Assembly (NCBI GenBank): GCA_024760905.1
Contig: CM045735.1
Location: 34,086,749-34,150,748, forward strand
Length of the DNA stretch: 64,000 nt
Direction: 5' to 3'
Source: Plotosus lineatus
Lineage: Eukaryota; Chordata; Actinopteri; Siluriformes; Plotosidae
Positions 14,301 to 23,600 of this stretch are shown one piece after another. A program made the position numbers and the translations under genes. Position 1 is the stretch's first letter. Each line of letters begins with the position of its first letter. The notes beneath the pieces were generated by a model that worked only from the letters and a program-made list of their open reading frames with translations, ran no database searches and was not told where the DNA came from.

Positions 14301-15150
14301 GATTTCTTCCAGGATAGGAAGGCCTTGCAGTGGGTGGTGAGAACTGCAAGGCGCCTAATTCGAACTACACTACACTCCCTCGGTGACATTTCCAGGAGGA
14401 GTCAGTGGAGTTATTAGGGACCCCCCCCCCCCCACACACACACACACAGAAAAAGGTACTACCGTAATAACAGAAACTATCAGACTCAAGAACAGCTTTT
14501 CCCCACAAGTTGTTAACGGTATAACACCAACACCATCACACACTGACCAAATAACCATCATTCAGACCTCCTGGACAGTGCAATAGTCATGTTTAGAGCA
14601 GGTATCCAACATCATAACATTTTAACACCAGACACCTCATCATTAAAAAGCTCTACCTCTGACCTGGTGAATATTCTGCACCTTTGACATATTCACTCTT
14701 CTGTACATGTGTGAACACATATATAAAATAGATGTATATAAGATGTCTGTGTGTGTGTGTGTGTCTACATGTGTACGTATAGGTATGAGTTGTGGGCTTA
14801 TGCTAAAGTATAGCTTAGTAATACTTGGTTGTCTTTTGTGCACTTCTTTTTTACGATTAAATAAAGAGATGCTGAACTGATTTTCATTGTTCATGCAACA
14901 GTTGACAAAGATTTCTTGATACAGCATGACTGAGAAGTCATGTGGTAGACGTAATGTCTAGTATTTTTTTATTAAACGCAACCAAATGAGAATAGTCGAA
15001 GACACAAAAGTACCTTATTTTGGACTTTTCTTCAGTAGACATGGTTTGGCCATCTTGAGCAGTAACTCCGCATAAAAATAGAGTAACAGCCAACAGCAGC
15101 ATGACCAAGCAGCCGGAGCTGGGAGTCTCTCTCACACCTATTACACCCAT
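4362..15150 (-). CDS. edem3: edem3, ER degradation-enhancing alpha-mannosidase-like protein 3 (5' part, 8 coding exons)
   Basis: EDEM3 is a glycosyl hydrolase 47 protein of the ER lumen that trims mannose from misfolded glycoproteins and commits them to ER-associated degradation. Coding exons in transcript order: 15150-15014, 8952-8907, 8781-8681, 7100-7061, 6122-6010, 5897-5744, 4731-4597, 4467-4362. Each has AG/GT borders and the phases join without a break over 832 nt (277 codons plus 1 nt). The start chosen is the first in-frame ATG of the first exon; it is followed by a hydrophobic signal segment ([14 protein letters not shown]). GH47 landmarks follow: [37 protein letters not shown] (this Glu is the catalytic acid position of the family) and [12 protein letters not shown]. 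The last visible exon ends at GDWVRR in phase 1. The next expected exon (DSGVGAGIDSYYEY region) is not found between 1 and 4361, so the rest lies left of the window. The protease-associated domain and C-terminus are therefore missing. Assignment to EDEM3 rather than EDEM1/2 rests on [20 protein letters not shown] and [10 protein letters not shown]. Confidence 0.93.
4597..4731 (-). CDS. edem3: edem3 coding exon 7
   Basis: The exon encodes [19 protein letters not shown], then [19 protein letters not shown] and SGESVFE. It is 135 nt, in frame, with acceptor tatttag and donor GAG|gtgctg. It carries the conserved Cys-containing GH47 segment. Confidence 0.94.
5744..5897 (-). CDS. edem3: edem3 coding exon 6
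   Basis: The exon encodes [16 protein letters not shown], then [18 protein letters not shown] and [15 protein letters not shown]. The acceptor is cccttag and the donor AGG|gtattt. The 154 nt return to phase 0. The [10 protein letters not shown] stretch is typical of EDEM3. Confidence 0.95.
6010..6122 (-). CDS. edem3: edem3 coding exon 5 (catalytic Glu exon)
   Basis: The exon encodes [16 protein letters not shown], then [18 protein letters not shown]. The Glu of VFETNIR is the conserved catalytic acid of GH47 enzymes. The acceptor is ttgagcag and the donor GG|gtatga, leaving phase 2. The motif is intact, so the visible part shows no sign of inactivation. Confidence 0.94.
6533..6862 (+). mobile_element. 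SINE-B (tRNA-derived, L2-like tail)
   Basis: The tRNA-like head has a B box (GGGTTCAAGTCCC). The conserved middle reads GGTACTCCGGTTTCCTCCCA and the 3' part AATTGGTTTGGTAAATGAGT. It lies in edem3 intron 4. Confidence 0.75.
7061..7100 (-). CDS. edem3: edem3 coding exon 4 (40-nt micro-exon)
   Basis: The 40-nt exon encodes [13 protein letters not shown], a hallmark GH47 motif. The acceptor is ccctttcag and the donor GTG|gtgagt. It links phase 2 to phase 0 exactly between exons 3 and 5. Confidence 0.92.
7186..7325. repeat. Compound GT/AT/AC/AT/GT microsatellite
   Basis: Alternating GT, AT, AC, AT and GT runs form a long near-palindrome in edem3 intron 3, just upstream of the micro-exon. Confidence 0.95.
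7400..8639 (+). mobile_element. Tigger-like (pogo) composite element A
   Basis: Compared with 39618-41665 read in reverse, it shares the CATTGTTTACAAACGACAGA region and GAGTACTAAACGAG. It also shares the TAATAAAAAATGTTTAATAA block and the right end GCGCTGGAACGGATTAATTT...GGCCGACTGTA. It includes the (GT)n(GA)n array at 8234-8340 and an AT-rich insertion at about 7860-8220. No transposase survives. Confidence 0.65.
8234..8340. repeat. (GT)n(GA)n microsatellite
   Basis: GT run followed directly by a GA run, inside Tigger-like element A. Confidence 0.95.
8681..8781 (-). CDS. edem3: edem3 coding exon 3
   Basis: The exon encodes [14 protein letters not shown], then a GRVRG segment, then GDIDDTLG, with acceptor ctccag and donor GGAAA|gtgggt. 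The 101 nt leave phase 2; Lys is completed by the G of the next exon. Reading past the donor gives non-homologous sequence, which supports the splice choice. Confidence 0.92.
8907..8952 (-). CDS. edem3: edem3 coding exon 2
   Basis: A 46-nt exon, too short for ORF detection, encodes [16 protein letters not shown]. It has a pyrimidine-rich acceptor (ttttttttcag) and the donor ATG|gtaaga. It contributes one base to the split Arg codon and then 15 codons. This is the conserved start of the GH47 domain. Confidence 0.92.
9114..12070 (-). mobile_element. RTE-clade LINE copy 2 (near full length, inactive)
   Basis: It is the same family as copy 1, with the 3' tail at 9114 and the 5' UTR reaching 12070, the most complete copy with a 3' end. 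Endonuclease pieces are at 11076-11399 and 11548-11781, RT pieces at 9558-10862 ([11 protein letters not shown] intact) and the C-terminal part at 9154-9510. Frames are broken in several places. The 5' part of the protein carries a 12-bp tandem expansion (11677-11780). The element lies within the first edem3 intron in the same orientation as the gene. Confidence 0.9.
11677..11780 (-). repeat. 12-bp minisatellite inside RTE copy 2
   Basis: About 8.7 tandem copies of a 12-bp unit (plus strand TAGACTCAGTCC, with TCGACTCAGTCC variants) replace the single unit found in RTE copies 1 and 5. The unit is four codons, so the minus-strand frame reads (SLGL)n after the initiator region and then continues in frame. 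Confidence 0.9.
12105..12453. mobile_element. hAT-like MITE (349 bp)
   Basis: Termini CAGGGGCCACCAAC and GTTGGTGACCCCTG. Flanking octamers CATTTATA and CATTAATA match at 7 of 8 positions. Confidence 0.85.
12893..13160 (+). mobile_element. SINE-C copy
   Basis: It shares CACTCACAGCGATCG, CTGTGAGCTCATCCGTATGA and TTGATGGGTGGAAATTTGAT with the copy at 43203-43960. It lies in edem3 intron 1. Confidence 0.6.
13531..13845 (+). mobile_element. SINE-B copy (diverged)
   Basis: It has head GGTGTAATGGTTAATATGTC, an internal poly-A insertion at about 13608-13626, and the end GTTTGGCAAATGAGTGATTA. Confidence 0.65.
13880..14640 (+). mobile_element. L2/CR1-like LINE remnant with 5' inversion
   Basis: On the plus strand, 13998-14290 reads [19 protein letters not shown] then [19 protein letters not shown], typical of L2/CR1-type reverse transcriptase. 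Just upstream, 13882-13960 carries the same RT segment ([19 protein letters not shown]) on the minus strand, so the element's 5' part is inverted. The remainder to about 14640 (including [11 protein letters not shown]) is its degraded C-terminal part. Confidence 0.65.
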
Positions 15151-15227
15151 TAAAACCAGACTCTTTCCCCACTGATCATGAGGAGAAGCAACTATTTCCC
15201 TACTTGGACCTTCGCCACTAAATTCAA
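15014..15227 (-). CDS. edem3: edem3 first coding exon (signal peptide) with preceding leader
   Basis: The exon is bounded by a possible acceptor (tttcag, 15228-15233) and the donor AAG|gtactt. The ATG at 15150 opens [14 protein letters not shown] followed by a hydrophobic core and then [10 protein letters not shown], which aligns with the MSREEKQKL segment of vertebrate EDEM3. The frame stays open upstream of this ATG to the acceptor, so an N-terminally extended product is possible. The exon ends in phase 2 (AG|), and the next exon supplies G to complete Arg. Confidence 0.85.
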
Positions 15228-15491
15228 CTGAAACGGAAAGCAATTAAAGGTACATTTAAACCTTCAGTCAAGGAGCATTAAAGCACAACTACTGTACAAC
15301 GAGTATAAGTTTGTAGTAAAACAGGAATATTTTAAACTATTACAAAAATATAGTCTAAATTACGACCACTCGATAAGACATAAGTAGGTTAACTTAGCCT
15401 ACCGTAGCACAGGCGAATTAAACGCTAGTTTAGGACTAGTTTCGAGCTATGGATGACACTTGCTAACCTGGTTCCCGGCTAGGCTAACTAC

Positions 15492-15750
15492 ATGAACCTT
15501 CATAGCAAATACAAGAAGTCAGAAAAGTCTTTCTGGCATAAATGTCCCTCTTCAGTCGTATGAAATCCCCGAAACGCTCCATGTTCAACTTCACTTAACT
15601 CAGCTGCTCATATTTCCGTAAATAAAAAAAATAATAATAATAAACGAGTCGGCGAACCAGCTCCACAGGCTCACCGTCGCCCGTCTACACAAAGTACCAA
15701 AACATTCCCTTATTTACATGGACGCCATCTTTACGCCGAGCAAAAAGGTG
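15492..15750 (-). promoter_or_regulatory. Putative edem3 5' leader / promoter-proximal exon
   Basis: Upstream of the first coding exon lies a region whose minus strand carries AAGATGGCG, a motif common at vertebrate transcription starts. It opens a four-codon uORF (15728-15714, MASM then stop). Further on, an ATG at 15582 opens a 28-codon frame (MERFGDFIRLKRDIYARK...). This could splice in phase 1 from weak donors at 15498 or 15492 to the exon at 15227. It is probably a 5' UTR exon or an alternative N-terminus; the start of transcription is not fixed by sequence alone. Confidence 0.4.
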
Positions 15751-15895
15751 GAGTGGAATTTTTAAAGATAGCATTAAATAAAGAGCATTTATTTTTCGTG
15801 TAATGGTAGTAAATTACACTTGAAATGTATTTAAATATTATATATTTACTACATAAAGCTAAAATTTACAGGGATAAAATTATACACAGTACGTG

Positions 15896-15898
<3 letters not shown>

Positions 15899-15947
<49 letters not shown>

Positions 15948-15990
15948 TTCACTAAGTTGGAAAACTTGTGCCCAATCCCTTTCTTCAATT

Positions 15991-16042
<52 letters not shown>

Positions 16043-16067
16043 AAAAGGCCGAAAGAGAACCTTTATG

Positions 16068-16105
<38 letters not shown>
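15899..16105. repeat. (AT)n microsatellite cluster
   Basis: Three AT runs (about 15899-15944, 15994-16040, 16075-16102) lie between the edem3 leader and the SINE-A at 16158. The run at 16040 is followed by a short RTE-tail-like GGAAAAGGCCGAAAGAG. Confidence 0.95.
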
Positions 16106-16107
<2 letters not shown>

Positions 16108-16157
16108 TACACACATGCACAATATATATACAGCATACACGCAATATATGAGATGAG

Positions 16158-16493
16158 ATTTCCTTTCAGCTTTTTCCCTTTATCAGGGGTCGCCACAGCG
16201 AATGATTCGCAGGTTTGATTCGGCATAGGTTTTTATGTCGGATGCCCTTCCTGACACGCTGACGGCTTTGCAGCCACTCTTTTTTTTTCTTTTTTTTTTT
16301 TACGAAAGTCAGCAATGGTTCTTTTACATGCTCACACCAGACAATGAGAGACATTGCCCGCCTGTGATAATCCAGTTATCTGCACTTGGGGGGGGGGAAC
16401 AGTGACAACTGTGTGGAGAATGGGACTCGAACCTCTAACCTTAGGATCAACAATCCGGTGCGCTATACGTACCACCAGACTACCACTGCGGAC
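16158..16493 (-). mobile_element. SINE-A copy
   Basis: Reverse-oriented full SINE-A. The tail end is at 16158 (TTCAGCTTTTTCCC), an internal poly-T has expanded near 16280-16300, and the tRNA-like head is at 16493. Confidence 0.88.
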
Positions 16494-16508
16494 TTGGGAT
16501 ACTGTACA

Positions 16509-16539
<31 letters not shown>

Positions 16540-17476
16540 TTAACGGGTGACCAATCAGAGCAGTCGATCCTCAGCCGGTTAAGTCACGTGTCATGTTTTT
16601 TTTTTTAAACTCGCTAGATTCTAAATACAACTATAGGGCACTATACAGTGTACAGAAGAAGCCAATATATTATTTACTATGTAGTGCACTAATCTAGGGC
16701 CTATTGGTCAATATAGACTTGATGGCGTCGCTGGGTTTATTTATACATCGTGATTCCCTTCAAGTAAGTCAGTACAGTAAATGCATAGGAGTGAGAATGA
16801 TTGTCTAGAACTAGCCGAATTTTTTTATATATATTATGAACCGTGTTACTGATATGAACAAAATTGAATTATATATTGGATGCAATTAGAGAAATCTACA
16901 TAAAGTTCATAGATCCATGATAAATTTCTGAGATCGTGATGTAACAGGACATGATCTGTTTTGATTATATATTGAAGGATATTATAAACCCTATAGCTAA
17001 ATATGCAGCTGTTACAAAGTTAGATATACATATCTGCTGATCAATCATACAACCAACACTGGGATTTAAGTCACATTTGCTACTGCAGGAATCAGAAAAG
17101 TCGTATCAAAGGTATGTCATGCAATTATTTCAATGTTGTTTATTTTTGCATGAACTGTTTAAGCTGAATCGTGTTTATTAATGGGAGTGAAAATTAGAAT
17201 TTTCTCACTGATTGACTAAATCTTGATCATTTTGATCATAACATTGATCATAACCCTAACCCTAACCTCATTGATCTTAAACTGAATCTTACTGATCTTG
17301 ATCAAGATTTCTTGAATTTTGGTGTGAACTTCACTGATCCTGATCAACTCCCCACTTTAGTGAGAGCCCCTAATTGTAATCGAAACAATCATCACCACAC
17401 TGATTTTCAACACAGCTGTTTACGGATACTGTACTGTATATATTTATTTTTTGTTGTTGTTGTTGTTTTTTAACAA

Positions 17477-17507
<31 letters not shown>

Positions 17508-17574
17508 TTCTCCCTAATTTAGTCGTATTATATCCCCACCCATCTGGTATTGACTACCACACGACCACCACCGA

Positions 17575-17745
17575 CCAGGGAGGGGCGAAAGCATGAACAC
17601 GCACCTCCATGACAAGCAACCGCCTCTTTTCGAACTGCGGCGAAATGCATATTTGGTCTAAGACACTTAGGGAAAGCGCTATCCGCCCCCTCGTACAGAT
17701 GAACTAACAAGTGCCCACAATTGGCTGGTGATCGCTATGAGTGAC
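17575..17745 (-). mobile_element. SINE-C copy (partial)
   Basis: Reverse-oriented body (GGAAAGCGCTATCCGCCCCC, GGTGATCGCTATGAGTGA) similar to the other two copies. Confidence 0.5.
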
Positions 17746-17763
17746 AGGGAAGTGAGTGTATGC

Positions 17764-18038
17764 CAGGGGTGTCAAACTCGTGCCACAAAGGGCCATGTGG
17801 CTGCAGGTTTTTGTTTCAACCAAGCAGGAGCACACCTGAGGTGGCGCATTTAATCAACTCATTTGAGTCTTCAGGCAGCTGATTGGTCAATCTTTGTGCT
17901 CTGTACAGAGACTGACCAATCAGCTGCCTGAGCACTCAGATCAGTTGATTAACTGAGCCAAGTCAGGTGTGTTGCTGCTTGGTTGAAACAAAAACCTGCA
18001 GCCACATGACCCTTTGTGGCACGAGTTTGACACCCCTG
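17764..18038. mobile_element. hAT-like MITE (275 bp, palindromic), copy 1
   Basis: Long terminal inverted repeats starting CAGGGGTGTCAAACTC, with a perfect 8-bp duplication GTGTATGC (17756-17763, 18039-18046). The internal half is also palindromic around the CTGATTGGTCAATC segment. Confidence 0.95.
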
Positions 18039-18354
18039 GTGTATGCCCTCCTTAAAGAAGAACCTTGACAGTGTGTTTATATTCTTAATCAACAGAGGAG
18101 AGAACACCCATGAGCCATAACAATATTACAAGGATATAAATATATGCACACAGATATTACTGATGTGACTGTTATTTAAGCTAAGGTCACCTGGACGACA
18201 TAAAAAGCACATGTTCTGAGCCTTTCTTCAGTACCCAGATCTTATGAGGTACCATTATCAGAACCAAAATGGACATAGTACACAGCACTGTTGATAAAAA
18301 TATTTTGTAAGATACATTGACAGGGAAATAATTTTACTGTAACTGATCAAGATT

Positions 18355-18445
18355 TACACACAACAAGCACTCTCGCCAAGATTTGAACCCAGGACTTTCT
18401 TAGGTGTGAGCTGGAAGTGCAAATCACTCCACCATCCTGCTGTCT
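18355..18445 (-). mobile_element. tRNA-like SINE-B head fragment
   Basis: Plus strand shows GATTTGAACCCAGGACTTTC followed by CAAATCACTCCACCATCCTG, the complement of a SINE-B tRNA head. Confidence 0.5.
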
Positions 18446-18514
18446 TAAAGGCATAGATACATTCAATCAACATATATGTAGCCTGGACATATTTGCATAC
18501 CATGTATTTACATT

Positions 18515-18690
18515 TATGGCATGGAGTAGAAGCCCTTATCCATGGTAAGTTGCATTATTGTTGCATTTATTCAACTGAGAAGTTAGGGCTCAGTGACCCA
18601 ATCATGGTAACTTGGGGATACTTAGGCTTGAACCACCAGCCTTCTGCTTAATAACCCAGAGCCTTCACCACTGAGCCTCTACTACTATAT
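18515..18690 (-). mobile_element. SINE-D fragment (tRNA-like)
   Basis: Plus strand shows AAGCCCTTATCCATGG, then GGCTTGAACCACCAGCCTTC and CCTTCACCACTGAGCC, the complement of a tRNA-like head. It is related to 22890-23068. Confidence 0.5.
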
Positions 18691-18968
18691 AGGTGTTGCA
18701 GGAACTTAACATTGACTTAAAGTTGATATGTGCCCAGAATTTAATCACAAATTACTTCACAGTACTGCTGGCTTTGTTTAGCAGTCTGTTGTCCTCTATA
18801 AATCTGGACACAAATCATACTGAAATGTTGCTCATTTATTGTTGGGAGCGAAAGAGAATTTACAGTGTGCACATCATAATGTTTTGAAAATAGAGCAATA
18901 TTCCACCCCATGATTGGATACAGGATGATCAACCCATATGAAATCCTGTCCAACAACAGATATGAGAT

Positions 18969-19009
<41 letters not shown>

Positions 19010-19135
19010 TGGTTGGGTTATTTTGAAGGTTTTGTCTTTGTTAAAGAGAAACAAACAACATGGAATTTTCTCCTTTAGAGCAAAATCAATATCAGAAGAT
19101 GTAACAAGCATGCCATTACTGTGTGATATCTTCTC

Positions 19136-19471
19136 CTTTTCCTATCGGCTTTTCCCCTTTTTCTCAGGGGTTGCCACAGCATATCATCTGATTCGCATGT
19201 TTGATTTGGCATAGGTTTTTACGTCGGATGACCTTCCCGACACAACCCTTTAGCAAGGGACAGAAACACGCTGACGGCTTTGCAACCTACTCTTTACAAA
19301 AGTCAGCAATGGTTCTTTTACATGCCTCACACCATAGACAGTGAGAGACATGGCCGGCCTTTAGCTGCACTGGGGGGGGGGGACAGTGACAACCTTGTCG
19401 AGAGTGGAACTCGAACAGCCAACCTTAGGATCAGCGATCCAGCGCCGTTTACCACCAGGCCACCACTGCCC
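19136..19471 (-). mobile_element. SINE-A copy
   Basis: Reverse-oriented SINE-A with an imperfect flanking duplication (TACTGTGTGATAT versus TACTGTATGATAT). Confidence 0.88.
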
Positions 19472-19519
19472 TACTGTATGATATTCATCAAGTGTAAAGG
19501 TTCTCAGATGTGAAAAACA

Positions 19520-19790
19520 GGTATGTGGACATGATGGTGTAATGATTAGCACGTCTGCCTCCCATCAAGAGCGTCCTGGGACCCGAGATCAGGTGTTTCG
19601 GTGTGGACTGGTGAATATGTTCTCATGTGAGCAGGTTGGGTTGACAATCTGCTTGTGTGTGTTTAATTAGGGTACTCCGGTTTCTTCCCATAGTGACATG
19701 CACATTAGACTTACTGAATGTTCCAGGTCTGAGTGTGAAATGGTCATGTTGTGTATCTGCTGAGCTGTTCAGGGTGTATATAGGGAAGCA
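19520..19790 (+). mobile_element. SINE-B copy (partial)
   Basis: Head GATGGTGTAATGATTAGCAC and middle GGTACTCCGGTTTCTTCCCA, directly after the SINE-A at 19136-19471. Confidence 0.6.
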
Positions 19791-20069
19791 TTTCTATTTT
19801 CTGAGGTTAGCAGACAAGCGGCACCGTCTTCATCCGAATACAACCACCGACATCACCCACCACAGTGGAATTATGAGTTTTTTCTCTTGGCAGGTCCCAT
19901 CTTGCAAAAACATATCAAACATTTGGTTTCATTTCTGCACTGTGCAATTCTAAAGAGCCTCAGAGAAGGCTTTAGAAAAACTATGTATTTAACAATTTAT
20001 TTATTTGTATGTTTTTTGTTTGTTTGTTTGTTTATTAATATGTGGAGTATGGGATAGCCTAGTTACAAG

Positions 20070-20475
20070 TCAGGGTTTCCTCTGGGTGCTCCAGTTTCCT
20101 CTAACAGCCCAAAGACATGCACTCAAGGCTAACTATTCATTCATTCATTCATTTTGTGAACCACTTAATCCTAATTGGGGTTACAGGGACGCTGGCATCC
20201 ATCTCAGCCGACTCCGGCGAGGGTGGGGTACACCCTGGACAGCTCTCCAGGCCATCGCAGGGTCAACACTCACACAATCATTCATACTTACACTCACACC
20301 TACACATGATTTGGAACAGCCAATTAGCCTACTGTGCATGTCTTTGGACTGTGGGAGGAAACCAGAGTAACCAGAAGAAACTTACACAATTATGGGGATA
20401 ACATGCAAACTAAATTCAGAAACGCTTGAGCCTGTGTATCAAACCCAGAACCTCACTGTGAGGTGAACACTGCAC
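20070..20475 (-). mobile_element. SINE-B fragments in opposite orientations
   Basis: A short plus-strand middle segment (20078-20135, GGTGCTCCAGTTTCCTCTAA) is followed by a longer minus-strand copy (20140-20475). The latter begins at the ATTC tail repeats and CCACTTAATCCTAATTGGGG. It ends about 100 bp before slc31a2 coding exon 1. Confidence 0.6.
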
Positions 20476-20575
20476 CAGTGGAAAAATGTAACCAGCGTTT
20501 TGAGACCTCTGTGATTACGTAATGCTCTTTTACTGTATTCAATCTGTCACTTTCTCTCCATCTCTCTCCTTTCAG

Positions 20576-20648
20576 ATGCAGATGCATTTTGAAGCATCGA
20601 ACACGGTCACTTTGCTCTTTGACTTCTGGAGCGTAAATGGATCTGGAG
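20576..20648 (+). CDS. slc31a2: slc31a2 coding exon 1
   Basis: The 73-nt exon starts at the ATG immediately after ctcctttcag and ends GGAG|gtacat in phase 1. It encodes MQMHFEASNTVTLLFDFWSV then NGSG. The Met residues at positions 1 and 3 and the adjacent His are the only N-terminal copper ligands, as expected for CTR2. Confidence 0.93.
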
Positions 20649-23600
20649 GTACATGAGAACCTCCACTGTTTTACCCGTTCATGTTTCTTTAAGCCTTTTG
20701 GACTTTGCTAAGCTGAGGTTTTCTCGCTGAAGTCTTGAAAGTTCACCAATTCGGGGTAGAAATGGAGGACAGACAATAAGATGTAGTTTGTCATCTCGTA
20801 TTTAAATAGTTTTCTATGGTGTAAAACATGTTGGGGGGAACACAAAGGAAACTTGAAGTTAGTGGCGCATTAGAACTTGAATAATGCTTACTCTTAGACA
20901 CACACTTGGGCGTTTTACTGGGCTGTTTTCATATGCAGTTTGACTTTGCTTGATGCAAAGAATTGGGCAGTCCAACCACAGCCATGTAGTCACTCTATAA
21001 ATGCTCAATAATTAAACACATGGGAACCAAAACAGTCACACAGTCATACTTCATGTAATCCTAAATACAGTAATGCATAACAGAATTCTCATGTTACTGT
21101 TCTGACTTATCTTACAATCAGACACATTATGCTTGAAATCAATAGGGGACCTGTTCTTCTAAATACATCCACTCTAGAGTGGGGACAAAACTTATTCTGA
21201 GCCTGTGCAGTAGAGTAAGAAGGTTCATGAGTAGGGCCGTTTCTGACAAGTGTATTATCCCAGACACTTTTAATTTGATTTGATTTGAGTGTTCGTGACT
21301 CGTTAGAAATTTCTGACTGTATGTATAAACGCAATAACTCTCCATACAATATTAAATTATATTAACTAGCAAGTTTATTGTAGTCCATTAGATTCCCAGG
21401 CAACTGATCTTTAGTTTGTACTGTGGCTTATAACCCCATTTCACTGGAGCTCGGCAGGCTTGCGGAAGCAAAAATGACATCCTCCAACGTTCCTCAGTTG
21501 TTCCGTCATCTTCCGTGTCCTTCAGTATGATTCCAAATGTATTCCCCCGCTTCCGGCAGGCCAAAATCTTCCACGAACGTTCACGGAAAAATCTTCCAAC
21601 AGTGTTCCCTTAGGTTCCTCAGTCGTTCCACAAACGTTCCGTCTTTTCCTCAAACGTTCCGTGATCATTCCTTTTATTCCGCCAGTGTTCCTTGACCGTT
21701 CCGGGAGCCTTCCCCCCCTCTTTTGGATGGTCAAAAGCGGCCACAGAATCCCCACGGAATACTCATATAAGGTTTGCGGAATACATGCGGAACGTTTGCG
21801 GAATGGTTGCGGATAACACGGAAGACTTACAGAACACTCAAGGAAGTCGATTCCACTAATTATTCCAGTTCATTCACTTTATTTTTTCTGTTTTCCTGTT
21901 CATGTAATAAAGTTTTAAAGTTATAATCACTGTGGTTTGGACTTGTGTGCATGGTTTTTAGTCTGGAATGATTTATTGAGGTGCAAATAAAAGGAACGTA
22001 TTGACATTATTGACATTAAACATATTAACATATGTTTAATTTTAAATTTATTGTAAATTATAAACATATTGCACATTAGAAACATATAGTACTTTAATAA
22101 CATCTTGTAAATTATAAACATATAGTACATTATAAACATATTGTAAATTATAAACATATTGTAAATTACAAACATATGTTAATTTTTAAATTTATTGTAC
22201 ATTATAAACATATTATAAATTATAAACATATAGTATGAATGAGAGAATGAGCTTCCTTAGTCAAATCTGCGTATTTATAGGTGGAATCAGGAGCAAATCC
22301 TTTAATCTTTGCCGATTTTTCTTCGTTGAAACATGGTTACGTCGGGTATTCCTCAGTCATTCCGTGTTGAACGTGAATATTCCGTCTTCATTTTGCCTAT
22401 TCCGCAATCAAATTCTCTAGCTCTTCCTTCTAAAATGGAGTAGTGCCGTAGTCATTCCTCGAGTGTTCCTTGCTTCCGTGAACGTTCCGTGAATTATCCG
22501 AAGGTCTTCCTTTGCAATCTGCGCTGGTATTCCAACATTGTACCACAGTGTTTCCGTGTCTTTTCTGCAAATTCCGTGAACGTTCCAAAGGTAAAATTTT
22601 CCATAGGTTTTTGACCCATTTTCTGTGTAAAAATGCCAAAGCTCCTCCATAGAGTGCCTTCTGTGCCTTTCCGCCACAATCATTGTATTCCGCACTCCAG
22701 TGAAATGTGGGTATTAGCTGATAATTAATATAGACTGGGTAAAGAAAAAGACAGCTCCTTTAAATAAGTGAATAAAAACAATAAAATTTGCAACCTAAAT
22801 GAATAAAAAAAATTAAATCAGTGCAGTTTATAACAACCAAGTGAAATATATAATCACAACAGCAAAAACAAACAAATTTTTTTAAACAATCCTTTAGATC
22901 ACCCTTATCTAGAGCAGCTACAGTTTTTAATCTAATTTATACAACTTAGTTGAGGGTGAAGGGCCTCACTCAAGGGCCCAACAGTGCAGCTTGAGTTGAC
23001 TGGGGTTTGAATCACTGACCTTCTGATCAGTAATCCACAGCCTTAAGCACTGTGCCACTGATGCTGAATAAACATCTATTCCTAAAGCATTCCAGTGCTG
23101 TGAAGTGAAAATAAAAACCAGTAATCAATACAAGTTACTATCAAAAGATCTTAGGGATAAAATTGTGGTAAGGCACATGTCAGGAGATGGATCAAAATGT
23201 TCATACTTATCAATTCTCAATGTTTGTCATGATTTTTTTTTCAGTACATGTCTTGCTTTCTTCTGTTTACAGGAATGGTTCTTTCGATTTTAGTGGTACT
23301 GGTGCTCACAGTATTATATGAGTTACTCAAGGTGTGGAACAATGTTCTTGGCAAAGAGTCCCAATGTCTTCTAGCTCCTTCTGCTCCTACACCCTGTTTT
23401 TCTCCAGAACTGGAACATACTGAGAGCACCTCATCCCTAGCTAAGAATCCCTCTCAAATTTCCCTGACCTCCTCAGAGAATACAACTACCGATGCTCATC
23501 GCTCTTCCACTGTGCACAGGTATGTGATAGGTTTTCAATTTTATGGTTAATGGGATTTAGTTGTCTATCCATCCATTATCTTTACTGTGTATTAATAAAG

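Larger units (their letters stand above)
15751..17574. other. Intergenic sequence between edem3 and slc31a2, left part
   Basis: It holds AT repeats, SINE-A and a GT run at 16511-16540. An area at 17200-17340 has many TGATC words and two CCCTAA units. Poly-C plus CA lie at 17478-17505. The non-coding first exon of slc31a2 should lie somewhere between here and 20575 but cannot be placed. Confidence 0.6.

Noticed and set aside
15482..15498. Cryptic strong donor for the edem3 leader
   Set aside because: Both GT choices are weak, so a fixed exon boundary is not claimed; kept only as a candidate.
17245..17275. Interstitial telomere repeat
   Set aside because: Only two consecutive CCCTAA units; too short to be more than chance.
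21522..22695. Arg-rich open frames on the minus strand
   Set aside because: They arise from the TTCCGT/CGTTCC repeats of the terminal-inverted-repeat element; no protein family resemblance.
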